Assembly (NCBI RefSeq): GCF_037126465.1
Contig: NC_088202.1
Location: forward strand, 101,525,962-101,589,961
From: Ornithodoros turicata
Taxonomy: Eukaryota > Arthropoda > Arachnida > Ixodida > Argasidae
Length of the DNA stretch: 64,000 nt
Reading direction: 5' to 3'
Shown here: in pieces, positions 23,332-36,400 of the stretch
How the letters are laid out: every line of letters starts with the position of its first letter
How positions within the stretch are numbered: position 1 is the stretch's first letter
Translations under genes and position numbers: made by a program
Notes under the pieces: model-generated
Told to the model about the DNA's origin: nothing
Databases searched by the model: none
What the model saw: only the letters and a program-made list of their open reading frames with translations

Positions 23332-26300
23332 GAGTATTTTTCGTTACTGGAGCTGACCAAGGTCTCTCAGTCCGTGTGGTTGAAATACTGTCATAGATTT
23401 CAGGATTGTGTGGGTTAATTCTCATCTGCGTGACTCTGAACCTTGCCGCCGCTTACGGCACAGAGAGAGTAAAAAAAAAAAAAAAAAGTAGAAGGTTACC
23501 GAATCTAGTCCCTAAACTCAGGTGGTGCACTGTTGATAAAAGTACACTTCGTTTAGCATGATCTTAAAAACCATATTTCAACAGAATATTTATGTGATAT
23601 GTTGAACATACGTATCCGTTCTTTTCTCTTCACTGACCTGTTTTCATGTTCACAGGTGACTTCCTCAGCGGAGCCTGAAACCACTTAGATGAGACAGCAT
23701 GATCATTGTAACCCACTATTCAGAGCAGACAAATGCTGTGCACCCTCTTTCCAGATTCCTCTTTAATGCAGTGTCTTGCCTACCATTCGGGCTCTGTATA
23801 TTGTTCACAAGTTTTCTTTTAACCTTTTTTGTTATTTGGTCTACAGTTTGCTTTATCATGTGCACAAATGTGATATTGAGGGGGACATTTTCTTGTTTAC
23901 ACTTCTTATCTTATAATCATCGCTCAGTTAGATTACATCATTTGCATTCACCGGAACTGCGGTTGTGTACTGTGTTATTTTCTTTTCTCAAATCAGGGCG
24001 GCCCATGTGCATGGCAGCTGAAGTCTTTCACCAGGGTAACATGCCAGGACAACTCCAGCAAGTGCTCTGCAGGTCACCTCTAAATTAAAGGAACCTACCT
24101 TTGATACACTATGTCCTCATGAGATTTTGTTCCTGCACCAACTCTGCGCTTTGTTTCACATTACCAAAAAATAACCCTACCAACCATTATCATACCAGTT
24201 GTGTACTGCTGTGTTCAACGAGCTCAACTTGCTCTCGGCATCCTGCAAGGCCGTGCAGCTACTTCAGCCCTTATTTGCTGGTAACACTGGTGCCAATACA
24301 GGTGTTAGATGAGCTGTGTGACAGTGTAAAATAGAACATATCCTGTGTTCTATTAAAAATAAAAATTATGCATGTATAGATGTTAGGTCTTAGTTATTGT
24401 ACTATTTAAGCTAAATGTCGGCATTTCAGCTGTTTGACCCTGATGTCCTCGTCCTTGACGCACATACAAGTGCGCCCACACCTTCGGAGGAGCCTGCATA
24501 GCGGGGACTCTACCAAGTGGCAAATGGAACAGTTCTTTCACAAAGAAAGCAGATTTCCGCCACAAGACCAACAAGCAATTAACTTGAAATAGTACCAATT
24601 ACTGGTCGTTTTTTCTAATTGCAAAATACTGGGCACGCTACGTCAGTACTGGTTTTTTTTTTTTTTTGCTTTTTTCCAGTTACTCAACTGGTGACTTCAA
24701 GCTTACGTAACACAATAATAAAAGGAGCAACAAAGCAGGCGAACTGGTGTCGTGAGATTGTGTCCCCGAGTCTTAGGGTTATGGATGTATTACACAGTAT
24801 TGGAAATCTGGTTGAACAATAAATTTGTTAGACGACAAACACTTATCAGAAATCAATACGATGTCAGAATACTCTTACAGAATACGCTACAGCTGAGTTT
24901 TTGTAGGCATGGTGGTTGGCAACGCTAAATGTTCAGATTTACGACGTGTTCAACATTGAATACAGAATACGTAACGTGCTCATAAATAAATTCTTGTATG
25001 AAACATAATCTGCCACCTGTAGAACAATAAATGCAGAGTAAATCAAAATCGCCTAAAGGCGCGAAGCTCCTTGGAATAATAACAGTAATGATGTAAATGT
25101 AGTGAGTTGAAACAAAGTAAAACAAAACATTAGACCATTAGGTCACCAGTCTTTTACGATAATTCGTGCAAACAAATCGAGCAACAAAGGGGGCATCTTC
25201 CAAATATCACAGTCTCACTTCACAACGCACTTCCTTTGTTGTCAGATTGCTAACATGTAAACATAACCGCAACAGACGTAAATATAACTGCAAGGCCAAG
25301 CAACCACCAGACACTTCCCAGGCAGCACAGCGCGACGACCCAACGTCGGTGCGCCGGCGGCGACCGACCCGACCGGGTCGGCTCCCGACCATGGTCCGGC
25401 ATACGGTTTGCAACATCGGCAGCCTGTATCGTACCCCAACGATTTCCCGAGGTGCAGCCAATGCACACTTGCGGGTACCTCCTACCCCCCAAACAAGAGT
25501 TAATTTGCGCGATTTTTAAAAACAAAATCAATATGTCATTGTAGAAAACTCTTTATTACATCATAGTCACAAAGTACATGGGTTCTTTAATGCATCACTT
25601 CACCAGCAATGAAAGAAAGAGAGTTACATTGAAAGTATATAACCACCAGTCCCGCATATGTACTATTTACTTCACAGATATTCACTTAACACAGATTATA
25701 TGGAACAGAGATAGAAGTTGGAACTCGTTACCAGTTAAGTTCTAACTGTTGAAAGATGGAAGCCACTGAAAAGGTTAGCCAGAACATAATTGTAGGCCGG
25801 TTCCACGTTAGTTCAGACAGGGACGTCCCATGGACCTTCTGAATTTTCATATATATTTAGACGCTCATCGCAGATGGCGATCAACATTGGTAGAATTAAT
25901 CACTCGAATACTTTCCGTGCCAAAAATCGAGAAATCCAGTCCTGAATTCGATTGTTGCAATTTTGTCGTGTTTCCACGTGTATACATCCTGAGTCCTACA
26001 AGATATCGTAGTGCATTTTTTTTTTTTTTCTGCTTTAGTATACCTACCTGCCAGCACTCCGAGCGCAAATTTAGGCGCACAGGTGGAGCACTGTATCGTA
26101 TAAAAAGCGGCGAACATGCTCTGTCGCGCACTTTTGTTCAAACTTCGACGCTTCTTGCTCTGGCTGTCGATATCTCCGACACGTTCGTACGCAGTGGGGC
26201 CGCGTTTTAACGCGCTAATCAGTAGTATACGCCTTTGGAGAAGAAGTTTTTGCGTTAGGTGAAAGGCCTAACATCGGGCCATATACTGGGAAAATATATA

Positions 26301-28394
26301 CGAAATTAAGTGGGACCTTTTTGAGAAATACACGCGCAAAATCCACGTTTATTTCGAAATATGCCTAAACATTTGCCTATTTAAGCACATGCCGCTAGGA
26401 AGTATATGCAGGATAGATATATCAGATGAAAGAGCATTAAAAGATGAGTGAGCTGATACCAAGTATTGTGATCAGGGACATCTATAGCCAGAGATATCAG
26501 GTGTTGAAATCAGCACAAAAGTGCGCGAGAGGGCATGTTCGCCATTTTTTATAGCACACAGCGTTGCACCTGCGCGCTAAAATTTGCTCTCTTACAGCTG
26601 GCCTGTAGGCATAATAAAACAGCATAAAAAAATTTCACAACAGTATCTCTTAACACTCGGGAGGTATACGCGTGCAAACACGGCAAAACTGAAACATCAG
26701 AATTCAGGGCCGGATTATCTCAATTTTTTTTGCATGAAAGCTATTCGGCAAAAATGTTGATCACAATATACGATAAGCTTATAAATATAAAAAATACTGA
26801 AGACCCAGGAGGTCGATGGGACCTCCCTGCCTGAACTGACGTGAAACCGTCCGGTAACTAAATTTCAAACGCAGTTACACGTAATAAAACGTAATGCAAA
26901 TTGACGTGAAGTTAAGCTACTTTAGAAATGTAACAGGTTACCTTCAAGTTATTTGCTACTCAATATATATACTTTTCAGCTCTTGGCCTGTCTATATGGT
27001 TAATTCAGACCTTGCTGTCGCAATGGGCGATTCAAGACGTTTCAAAATAGTGTTGATATACAAAAATGATATCAATATCTGCTACGACAAAAGAAGCCTA
27101 CATTTACGGGCCTCTTTAGGAAGGGATTTGATGATTTTAATCTGGTAATAAGGCACATGAAAAAGGAGCACAAAGCAAGTTTATGCTCTACGAGTTGTCC
27201 CCAACATACATATCGTAGAACTGTGCAAAGTTTTAATCCTGCTACTCAATGCCCTCTATCATTATCAATACACTTCTAATCGTTAAGATGCGCGATACCT
27301 GAGCTTCCTAATGCTCTGCTAAAACATAATTTGTAACATTCACCGTGTAACAACACCGTGTAACCGGAGTTAGTCGCGCCATGCACGTGCCATCTTTCAT
27401 CTCAAGTCATGGGGGGAGGACTCAGCCTGCGATGTTTGTAGACCAGGATTGAACAAAAGGAGCTTTGAACATTCTTCAAGTTACTTTGACGGACTTAACC
27501 CCCCCACCCCCCGAAACAAAAGAAAAAGGGAAAGGAACGAGCTCTTCAAGAAGTTACTGGAGCCCAAAAGCAAAGAGCTATGCAAAAAGTTACTGAAAAT
27601 AGCTAAGCAGAGTAGCCTAGTTACGGTATCGAGTTACTGGTAACGAGTTACGCCCAACAACATGGAACACGTGAACAATTTGAGAATCCGTACTACATGT
27701 GGCATGATCGTTCTATACCTTCTTTTAAGAAAATAGAAGAAATATTCGCGCACCTTTGCAAATACGAGGACAACATACAGACAATTTGGGAACCACAATC
27801 TAAGGAAAAAGGCGTGAGAAGGTGGTAACTTCCTTAGTTACCTCCTAAGCCAACATGATAAGGGGTGTAAAAAGCTGGTAAAAAAAAATATCATCCATCC
27901 AAATTACAACAAAAAGGTGTACGCCCCCCTCTCTCACCGAATCAGAAGCGGTAACCCTATTATTCGTGGCAGAGAGTGAGGTAGCAGGTAGAACTTTGCA
28001 ACCTTTTAGGCACAACATATGCGACAGCTATTACCTCCTAAAAGGTCCACCCTTTTTTCTGAGAGTGCAGTATGGCACATGTAGTGTGACTCGTACCCTT
28101 GTCTTTAGGAGAAATATTAATGTATCAAGAAGATGCCTTTTCTTGTGGCTTTCTTGCTAGGAAGGCCTGTTATTATGGATACCTGAAGTTCTTTTAAAAG
28201 AAAAACAACACAGCATACCAGACTGTATTCCTTTCAAGCAATCATGACAGCGCGATAGGTCATAGTGTTGTAACCGAAGTGCGGGGTAGATTCTGAAAGT
28301 GGAAGATAGCTCGAGGTCAGGGTTACACTGAGAAAAGTACACCACACCACATGATGCACACGTCATTGAATACAGACCAAATAGCCAAACTTAC
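23332..28394. other. Interior of the TTAA element, nothing recognised
   Basis: About 5 kb of AT-rich sequence with short frames only. It includes an A run at about 23471-23487, T runs at about 24653-24667 and 26017-26028, and a GTAAC-rich patch near 27560-27655 that belongs to the repeat family described at 39408. No transposase-like frame was seen on either strand. Confidence 0.35.
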
Positions 28395-28547
28395 AGTTTT
28401 CAGCATGACATGACAAGATCCGCTAGAAAAATCTTGACCATCATCACTGGCTCTGAGGCAGAGAGCTGGTGGTGGGCACTTCGGTGATACCTTCATCAAG
28501 GCATTGATTCCTTTAAGCACGCTCTGGTAGTGGTCCAGCATGACATT
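28395..28547 (-). CDS. Candidate internal exon, unknown protein
   Basis: On minus, a CATTCAG acceptor (at 28548) opens 51 uninterrupted codons (starting NVMLDHYQSVLKGINALMK) up to a consensus donor ACT|GTAAGT (28389-28394). Its length is divisible by three (153 nt, phase 0 at both ends). No domain is recognised. A second possible exon of 78 nt lies upstream on the same strand near 28710-28790. It could belong to the TTAA element or to a host gene, or it could be a chance frame. Confidence 0.25.
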
Positions 28548-29288
28548 CTGAATGAAGGATCAGGATAGCTTTCATCCACTCACAGTTTCAAAGAAATTGA
28601 CATATCATGCGTCGATCACATTGCGCAAACGGATTAAAGCGGAATAATTTATTCGCTTCGGAGGTTCCTTTTTTTCTTTTCTTTTATTTAGACTGACTCC
28701 AAAAACCAACCTTGAGCTGAAGTCCTCCAGCATTCCAGTTTTGTACGCACGCAAGAGATGAAAAGCACAGCTGCAGCACGCAGTCATCCTGAGAAATGGG
28801 TACATTTCGTTTGATGTCAAATACACAATACATACGATTCCACACTTTACTGAACCATATTTTCACTAAAACGGAGTCCATTATCCTAAAAGCAACGCAT
28901 AAACCACAATGGATCACTGAAGTCGAAACTATGCGATGCTAAGTTTCGAGAGAAGCCTTCTAGAACGCTGTCACTCATGTTGAAAAGCATCTATGAGTAA
29001 CATTTATCAATACGAGGAATACCACAAAAAGATATAGCACTTACCACTCGATGAATCGCTTAAAAATGTTGGAATTCCTCAAAAGTTTCGGGAGCACGGC
29101 CGGATACATTCGTTTCTCGCAGCGAGAGCGACGGGGACTCCGACAGTGCAAACACGGCTGGATGATCGAGGAACATCATTGGCCAGATTCGAAACTGTCG
29201 GTTACGTGATTGCATCACTCGGCGCCTGACTGTCTGGGAAGAGAAATCCGTTGCTGCACCCCGGTCATGTGACTGATTATCGTGAAGT

Positions 29289-29460
29289 GATCAGATCAGC
29301 ATCGGGGAGCGATCCTATATTTTGGTCACATGACCAAGGTCAGTCCAGACCGGGAAATGATCAGAGCAGCATCGGGGAGCGATCCTATATTATTGTTTAC
29401 ATGACCAAAAGGAGACCAGAGCGGGAAATGATCAGGGCACGGTCGGGGGACTACCTTATC
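29289..29460 (+). repeat. 70-71-bp tandem repeat, about 2.5 copies
   Basis: Copies start at 29289, 29359 and 29430 with GATCAG, then share CATCGGGGAGCGATCCTATA and a palindromic TCACATGACC or related word. A weak further copy lies just upstream (GGTCATGTGACT at about 29263). The repeat sits in the right part of the TTAA element and may be a cluster of protein-binding sites. Confidence 0.65.
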
Positions 29461-31013
29461 TTCTCTTATGTTCTACCTCCTCAGTTCCCACACCGCTGGG
29501 AACCAGTCGGGCACTATCGCCCGTTCAGGAGCCGGAGCTCCCATGGCGTTCCCATTCTTTTCCCGAGGGTTTGTGCTGCCTGGGTTTCCATTGGTGACGG
29601 CGATACAACCAATACATGTTGCGGTGAATCGCTAGAGGCCCACGTAACTCGTCAGCAAAACTCTCAAAGCCTCGGAGGTGCGTGAGTTCCTTGTTGTGAA
29701 CGGCCGCAGATCAGACGACGAATACATTCCATGAACAAAGTACAGCTCACATGTCATACTTGCCAGTTCAACTGTAGCAAACGATCCACATGCAAAAAGC
29801 TGTTCATTAGAGCGTGTTATCCGAACGCCTCCAAGCAAGAAAACGTAATGCTTCAACTTCAACCCTCAGACGCGACCAGAGACCTTGTGACCTTGTATGT
29901 GCGACCGGACGGCAGCGGCAGCCACAGCGCGAGCTCGCGGCATTACTTGCCATTGTGCAACACCGGTGACGTAACGGGGAACCGAAGTGCGGTCCGTACA
30001 GTTACACCATCGACAGGGGAATATGCGCGGGACAGGAGGAACGCGGAAGAGACAATTCCAGCGCGCGCTCCTCGCAGAGTGGAGCGATTTCGTCCGGAAA
30101 AATTTGTGGCATATTAGTTTCTCTGCGGGAAGAACAGTTTCCAGCGAAAAAAAGTATGGGGGTTCGGGAAATTTCATAGTCCCTTTAAAAGGGGAATATT
30201 CTATTGAAAACACCTTTTACGATGGAATTGTTTGCTGGCAAATATTCCGTCGCAAATAGCTAGTGTAATAGAATCTACTGCGGCAGCATGCCGACACCAG
30301 TGGCCGAGACATGCAGTTCGACGTTCTTGCTTCTAAGGCAAGCACCACCCTGAACACGGCAGACTTCTAACCGTGGTTCCATCGTAGACCCTAAACCGGA
30401 GCGCAATGCGTCGCAGTCATGCCTCGTTAGCTTGCTAACACTGTGGGACCAACGTGAGTGCCGAGGCTTGAAGAGACCTCGGGCACTCTCAGTAGCCTAT
30501 ATTGGCGTGTCAGATGAATCATATACTGAAATACAATTTGTTGGGGCACGTTCGTTACATGTGGTGGGGCAGGAAACGTTTGTAACGGTGACGGGAATGC
30601 GATTTTTGCAATAAACACGTACGCTTGCAACGAGTCAAAGATATCAGCTAAATACCTAACATCCTTCCCTGTCAAATACTGTGTTTTTAACTCAGGTTAT
30701 CGTCTATAATGTGATTACTTGCTGAGCAGAGCTGTGAAACCAGCATAATTTTTCTCTCACGAAATAAAACACCATTTTTAACATCATATCCCCAATTCAA
30801 ATGGGGTGTAAAAAAGGTGTATTAGACGGGAAACACCCCTTTCAACACCACACTTTACACCCTTACTGATCGGCATTGGATGAAACGTGGTGTATGTCGA
30901 TATTACACCTTTAGTAATGCTCTTCTTGCACACTTTGCAGAATAGAAAATGGTGTTTTTATAAGAATACACTTTTTTTGAGCAAATAAAGGTGTAAAATG
31001 TTTTACTGTGCGG

Positions 31014-33351
31014 CAAGCGCCCAACAACACTAAACAGCTCCTCATAAAGTGCAAGAGCTGTGCACCTGTAGACGACGTTCTTTGCATACAAAGTTATAAT
31101 CGGAGACACGAATCAGCACTGAACGTTCTGGTTCGCATTACCGAAATGGCTTGCTTGCTCTACAGTTTGAACTCCCTGGTAACATGACAACTTGGCTTCT
31201 TCTCATATACACGATCTGACCTGAGGGTGTTATGTCAGGCCAATGATGGATGAGACGATTATCAACCTGTCACATTCGCACCGGAGTCGTTATGAAATAA
31301 AATACATCCGTTTTTCTCGCTTCCACACAACCGTATCCGTCATGCAAAATGAGAATCGCCCGAATCTTGGCTGAGAGAAGATGTGAGATAATCATCATCA
31401 GCGTCATCGCCCTGGTTCAGTTTCTGCGCGACATAGTGAAACTGAGGTAAGTATCAAGAATGACACCCTCTGCATACGGCCTCTTTCCTTTAATGTAATT
31501 ACTGCTTGTCCGTTCCAGGGTGAGCGTGGAGCAAACGGAGACGATAGTCTCTGACGCCGAACGCCCGTGTTGAAGCTGGCTTTTTTGTGGATGCACGTGG
31601 CCTGAACAGATACCAGGTTCCATGACCCTATCTGCCCGTTTACCTGACGACAGTTCTATTGTCCCTTGTTAACCTTTGTAGATAGTCTTAGAACCTTATC
31701 AACCCTCATAGTTTGTGTGACATGTCAGTCCGCTGGACGGCACATAAATTGGAAGACCACGGTAAGAATGAGCGTGTGAGAAAAACCGTTGGCGCCCTTG
31801 TTAGAGATTGCTCTTATGGAGATGGACAAAGTTACTGCATTCTCGTCTGCGGCTCGTGAAGGGAGTGTGAACTAGGCCAAAAATTGTAATATTCATTTCA
31901 CTACGAGCACTTTATGGGCATAAGAACTCATCTCTCCTGTGAAGCCCGCAACATACGTGTTTCGTTGAAAAACACAAGCTTAGAAGCCTAAAAGCTGGAT
32001 GCTGCTGCACTCACAGAACACTCGCAGACGCAGACATCCACATAGAGGTACTGGAGATGCACAATAGACATTCATAAATGTGAAGAAAACTCATACAATG
32101 GCTGAGCTGCAACAAATGAGTTGAACTGGCAGTGAAATATAGTGGCATTTTCATATAGGCGGCTAATAGACGGTCACCGAAGCCGATGTCCCGTCGGTCC
32201 GTGTCCCACACTCGATTTCAGCTGTGGCACATGTACCTGTGCCAGCCAGAACACGAGGAGCGTTTGAACTGTGACAGCGTGATCACTTATAGTTCCGCGA
32301 GGTCGTTCACAAGGACACGACACTTCATCGTAACGAAAGCACTGCAGCGGGATACTGCCTCACGTCTTTTACTATCACAAACGCAGTATAGTTTATACTG
32401 AGTCGCGCAGGAGGCGTGCAGTGTGTGACACGGTAAGTCGGAACAGGTGTACGAGCTAACCTTATGGCTAAAGTTGGGGTCGAAGTCGACCACTGAAGAG
32501 CAAAAGCAGATCTGGAGCTGAACTTCGAATCACTGGTACACTTTCCGGTATTTGTCGCATGCCATGAGTCGACAGAAATCTGTTATCTCACAGAATATGA
32601 CAGACGCTTTGCGTCACCTTTCGCGAAGTGGATGAGGCAGCTCGAATACGTCTTGGGAAGCGAGCTCGACAGTTGTGTCTGATGCATCATTGCCTGGTAC
32701 GAAACAATATAGCTTATGAAGCATTATACTCGGCACCGTGGCACTTCTGCGCGTCTTCATAGAAGCACGTGGTGTACTTTGCGAGCGAACCATCCTGTCA
32801 ACACGTCTAACTTTTAGGGGTGCTCCACTCGTTTCCAGGTCGATGTATATTGCCTAATGGGCTGTCCGATGCGGGTATATGACGCGATCAGTTCTGTTCC
32901 CAAAATGTATTGCGTGCAACTCGACTGTACTGTAACCGAGGTATTTTCGGAGCGCCAGTCTACTAAGCTGTGGCCGCCGATCACATAAGCACGCGTAGAT
33001 GTAGGAGACACAGACTGGGGCATCAGAGTAGAATCGGTGCCTCATTTGTCTGCAAGCTATTGATGATGAACCGGATACAAATTCCCCAGTTGACTTGCAG
33101 TACTATCTTAACAGCCATTGCAATTTTATTGGGTTTTAACGCTCGAAATACCACTGAGCAGCATCAGCTGGCTAAACAAGCACTCTAGTTAACTATACCT
33201 TTGATTTCACGGGAAATGTGTAATACCTTTTCCTTTTGGCGGTGGAGGGTCTTTTTTAAAACGACATTTCCATAGAGAAGGACGATAAGGACGGCATTTA
33301 GAAGGAGGGCAGTAACGAAGAAGAAGAAACTTGCTCGACTCAGAAAGAGTA
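31014..33351. other. Upstream flank of the five-exon gene
   Basis: No coding gene recognised. A strong consensus donor, GAG|GTAAGTATC, at 31447 could end a 5' UTR exon of the gene that starts coding at 33352. The short frame before it (ATG at 31349) is not clearly protein-like. The promoter cannot be placed. Confidence 0.3.
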
Positions 33352-33474
33352 ATGCCTTTCAGGTTTGAAGACGCTCTGAGACGTGAAAGGGAGTTGCACC
33401 AGGAAGACGAAGAAAGCCTAGCGCTAGAAAAGACTGCGGATTTACCCAAGCCTCCACCCGAAGACAGTCAAACG
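33352..33474 (+). CDS. Exon 1 of the membrane glycoprotein gene
   Basis: The first in-frame ATG (33352) has G at -3. The frame has a TAA stop upstream at about 33313. It encodes 41 residues beginning MPFRFEDALRRERELHQEDE and ends ACG|GTAAGA in phase 0. Confidence 0.65.
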
Positions 33475-36400
33475 GTAAGAACTGTAGCGTAAGAGTCGGA
33501 TTACGATCTTTACCGTTCGGACAGCATGCCTCGTTTTGCTTCTCTGCTTGTTATTTAGGGAGAAGAGCAAGGATGAAATAATGTAAAGGTTCATGAGATG
33601 CTGGGTCTTTTTTCCAGACGAGATCACAAATAACAACAATAACTTCATTTTTAAGACGATGAATAGGGACGAGACGACATCATACGTTCTCGATCACTCT
33701 TGCCGTTCGCCAATCATGCCAGCGCATCAATGTGACGCACTGATGCAATTTGTGAGTGCAACTCCGACGTCCAGGGCTTGAAAGCCAATCGTAAATATGG
33801 TGTATGTTAGCACAGAAAATAAGCTCCGAAGAGGCCAGATGATGGGCGACTCGAAATGGATACTTTGGAACGTTCTTACAGCTCGACGTCTGCTAGACAA
33901 GATCGTTTGCTATGCCGTGTTCTTCACACTCTGCCCCCTTACAGAAGCGCCGTCCACAGCGCACACGCAAATGTGTACTACTGCTTCATCATAATTTCAG
34001 TAGGCTGTTTTGTTTTTCCTGCTTTCGCTACCTAGTAGGCATAGTGAAAAATAAGAAATCAGAGCAGAGGCAAATGTTATGGTTCTAGTGGTGGTAGAGA
34101 TAAAATTTCACTGTAGTCATTGGCGCACTGCCAAATGCGTACGAAATGTGACAGCATTGCAGCGGATGGATGGCGGTCCCTCAGGTGTGACCGCACATGA
34201 CTCGCGTGCGGCCCGACGGTAAACCCAACCAAAGGTTGTCATTGCCTTTGTGCAAAAACACAGGTTTCGCCTACAAACGTCACTGCAACAATCACTGTAC
34301 TCTTTGGAGCGTATTTCAGAACAGCCAAGGTCGTGGTAGCCAAGATCGTGCGGAAGATTAGGAGGTGGTCGGTTCGAATGATTCCACCGGCTGTGCTGTC
34401 TAAGGTTTCCCTTCGTTTTTCGGCAGGCTTTCCGGGCGAGTGTCGGCGCATTTCCCCCTGAAGTCTGCCCAGGACGCACACCAACCCCCCTGTCCCACAC
34501 TCCTTCCCTCTGTCCACCTGTGTACGTCGCTTATAACCACGGTTGCTTCATGGAGTCAAAAAAAGCTCACATTATGCGATAAAGGAAGCTGTCAAATCCA
34601 AGATCAGCAACGTGATGTCAGCCACTTCAAAGAAATCGGGTGCTTGGCTTATTATGCTTTCGAAATGGTTATTATAAATACCTTGAAATCTACTAAAACT
34701 CATAATCCTCCTAAATCTCAGTGTGACGCGACGCAGACACTGAGGATCCAAAATTGCGTTAGAGAAATGCTATCGCATTTAAAACCGTTGCCACTGAGGC
34801 TACGTTAGGACGTTTGTTACAGTATTCATGAAAGTGAGGATGCTTAAAAGGACGGTCGTATCCAGAAACTCGTTCTATGAAAGTGAGCGAGAGGGCCTCG
34901 CTCAATGGAGAAAGGCTGCGTCCAGGCGCCCGCACTACTACGGCGTCCATTTTCAAGGCCGTGCCCTGATTGGTGGCGCAGGGAATGACGCTTTCGCCTT
35001 TTTCCAGAGGGAAACAACACCAACAACATCCGCCGTCTGCTCTTGTCACATATTCCATCGAATAGCAGCCAAACTGCAACTCTTGATCTGGGGGATTCTC
35101 TGGGGGATTTTCGATATCCTGATTGATCAGTGGTCAACGAGGAATAAAATGACAATAGTTTTGAAATCAACTGGAACGGGGGCAACCGTCCCTTTAATGC
35201 CAACAGAAATCAACTATCGGATACTTCCACTTTAGCCGCGATGTACCGGCGACCAGCACCATGGGTAACAGAGCACAGACATCACGATTTTTAAGAGAAT
35301 TTTCCGTGCGTGTATCAGGAAAGAAAACGTTAAACGATGGTTGTGGTGAGACACGGCTTTGACCTGGCCAAATAAGTGTGCTGATAAAGCATCCGCAACG
35401 ACTTTTCTTTGTTGCACATTTGGCACCATTGTACCCCCTTTATCTGACAAAAATGGCTAACTTGTTGATACGGCTCATATGTTTGTTTCTTAAGTTGTTC
35501 TACACCATTTTGCAACGAGATAGAAAAATAGCTTTTGCAGAACTCACAGTAGCAGATACCAAAGAGACACGCGATATATGCGCTTTGTGGTGGGAACGAT
35601 TCATCCTAGCCTGCCATTTACCGATGTATTTCCACCTGCAGTGCGCGTCATACCCCGGCGGCAGTCCCCCCGACCCACTGTGGGCACTACTAAAGATTCG
35701 CCACTTAATGCTCGATCTAGGTAGCCTCTCTAAAAAGAGTGCATCCCAGTGGACACCATAGAGTGCGAATGTAAACGCAAAGCCATCCGTAATTGGTAAT
35801 CACGTGACCCCGTAATGACAATAGCATGCATTGGTTCCGAACGATATGACGACTTGCATTTGCATTGCGGGAGAACCAGCCACGGGACTTTCAGCAGGGC
35901 CAGGTTCCCGCGTGCGAGAAGTATCAAATTGGGGTCGCGTCTCTTTAGGGCTTATGTAGACATGTTTGTAACTGGACAAAAAAGTAATGTTTCTTCTATA
36001 CGTGACACGGAAGCATCAGAAAATCAATTTCTGGTTTTGAGAAGTACGACATCATAGGATGCGTAATATGTCATGCGCCTGGCAGCGGTCCTCCTCGAAG
36101 GTGCATTTCCGTCTACTGAGGGTGAGGAGACCGAAATCCCCACCACAGCTGCTGGCGGGCTTCAAACGTTGGGCGGGGAGCGAAGAGTGGAAAGGTGTAC
36201 GCGCTGTCGGTGGGAGACAGGCATTCAGAGCTCGCGGAGACGTCACCTACTTTTGGAGAATCCGAAACTTTCAAGTTGGGCAGACTCTTTCGAAAATCTG
36301 TGGACGCACGTACGTGCGTCTTCACTGACGGTATTTATAATTTACGTACTGAGTCGTTCCGCGAAGTTGACAAAAAATACGATACTAGGTACGTATAATT

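Larger units (their letters stand above)
22652..30184. mobile_element. 7.5-kb TTAA-flanked DNA transposon remnant
   Basis: The left end is AGGGACTATGAA. The right end, complemented, is the same 12 bases, and TTAA lies on both sides (22648-22651 and 30185-30188). TTAA duplications are made by piggyBac and Kolobok transposases. A decayed THAP DNA-binding domain near the left end (23003-23331) fits Kolobok better, because THAP domains are associated with Kolobok- and P-type transposons. No transposase catalytic domain was recognised. Shorter TTAA-flanked elements with related ends lie at 34848-35193 and 48734-49261. Confidence 0.5.
22479..31013. mobile_element. GGTGT-repeat element split by a later insertion
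   Basis: The left end CATAGTAAACTTTTTTACAC (22479) and the complement of the right end, CACAGTAAAACATTTTACAC (31013), are similar inverted repeats. Next to each lie many GGTGT/ACACC words (22500-22647 and 30765-31010). About 990 bp remain if the inner 7.5-kb unit is set aside. The two halves are read as one element, interrupted at TTAA 22648-22651. The superfamily is not assigned. Confidence 0.4.

Noticed and set aside
25330..25460. GC-rich CGACCCGACCGGGTCGGC block as a regulatory island
   Set aside because: Short and palindromic without a nearby gene; probably repeat-derived.
29289..29460. Regular repeats as a CRISPR array
   Set aside because: Units are contiguous diverging tandem copies without unique spacers, and the DNA is eukaryotic.
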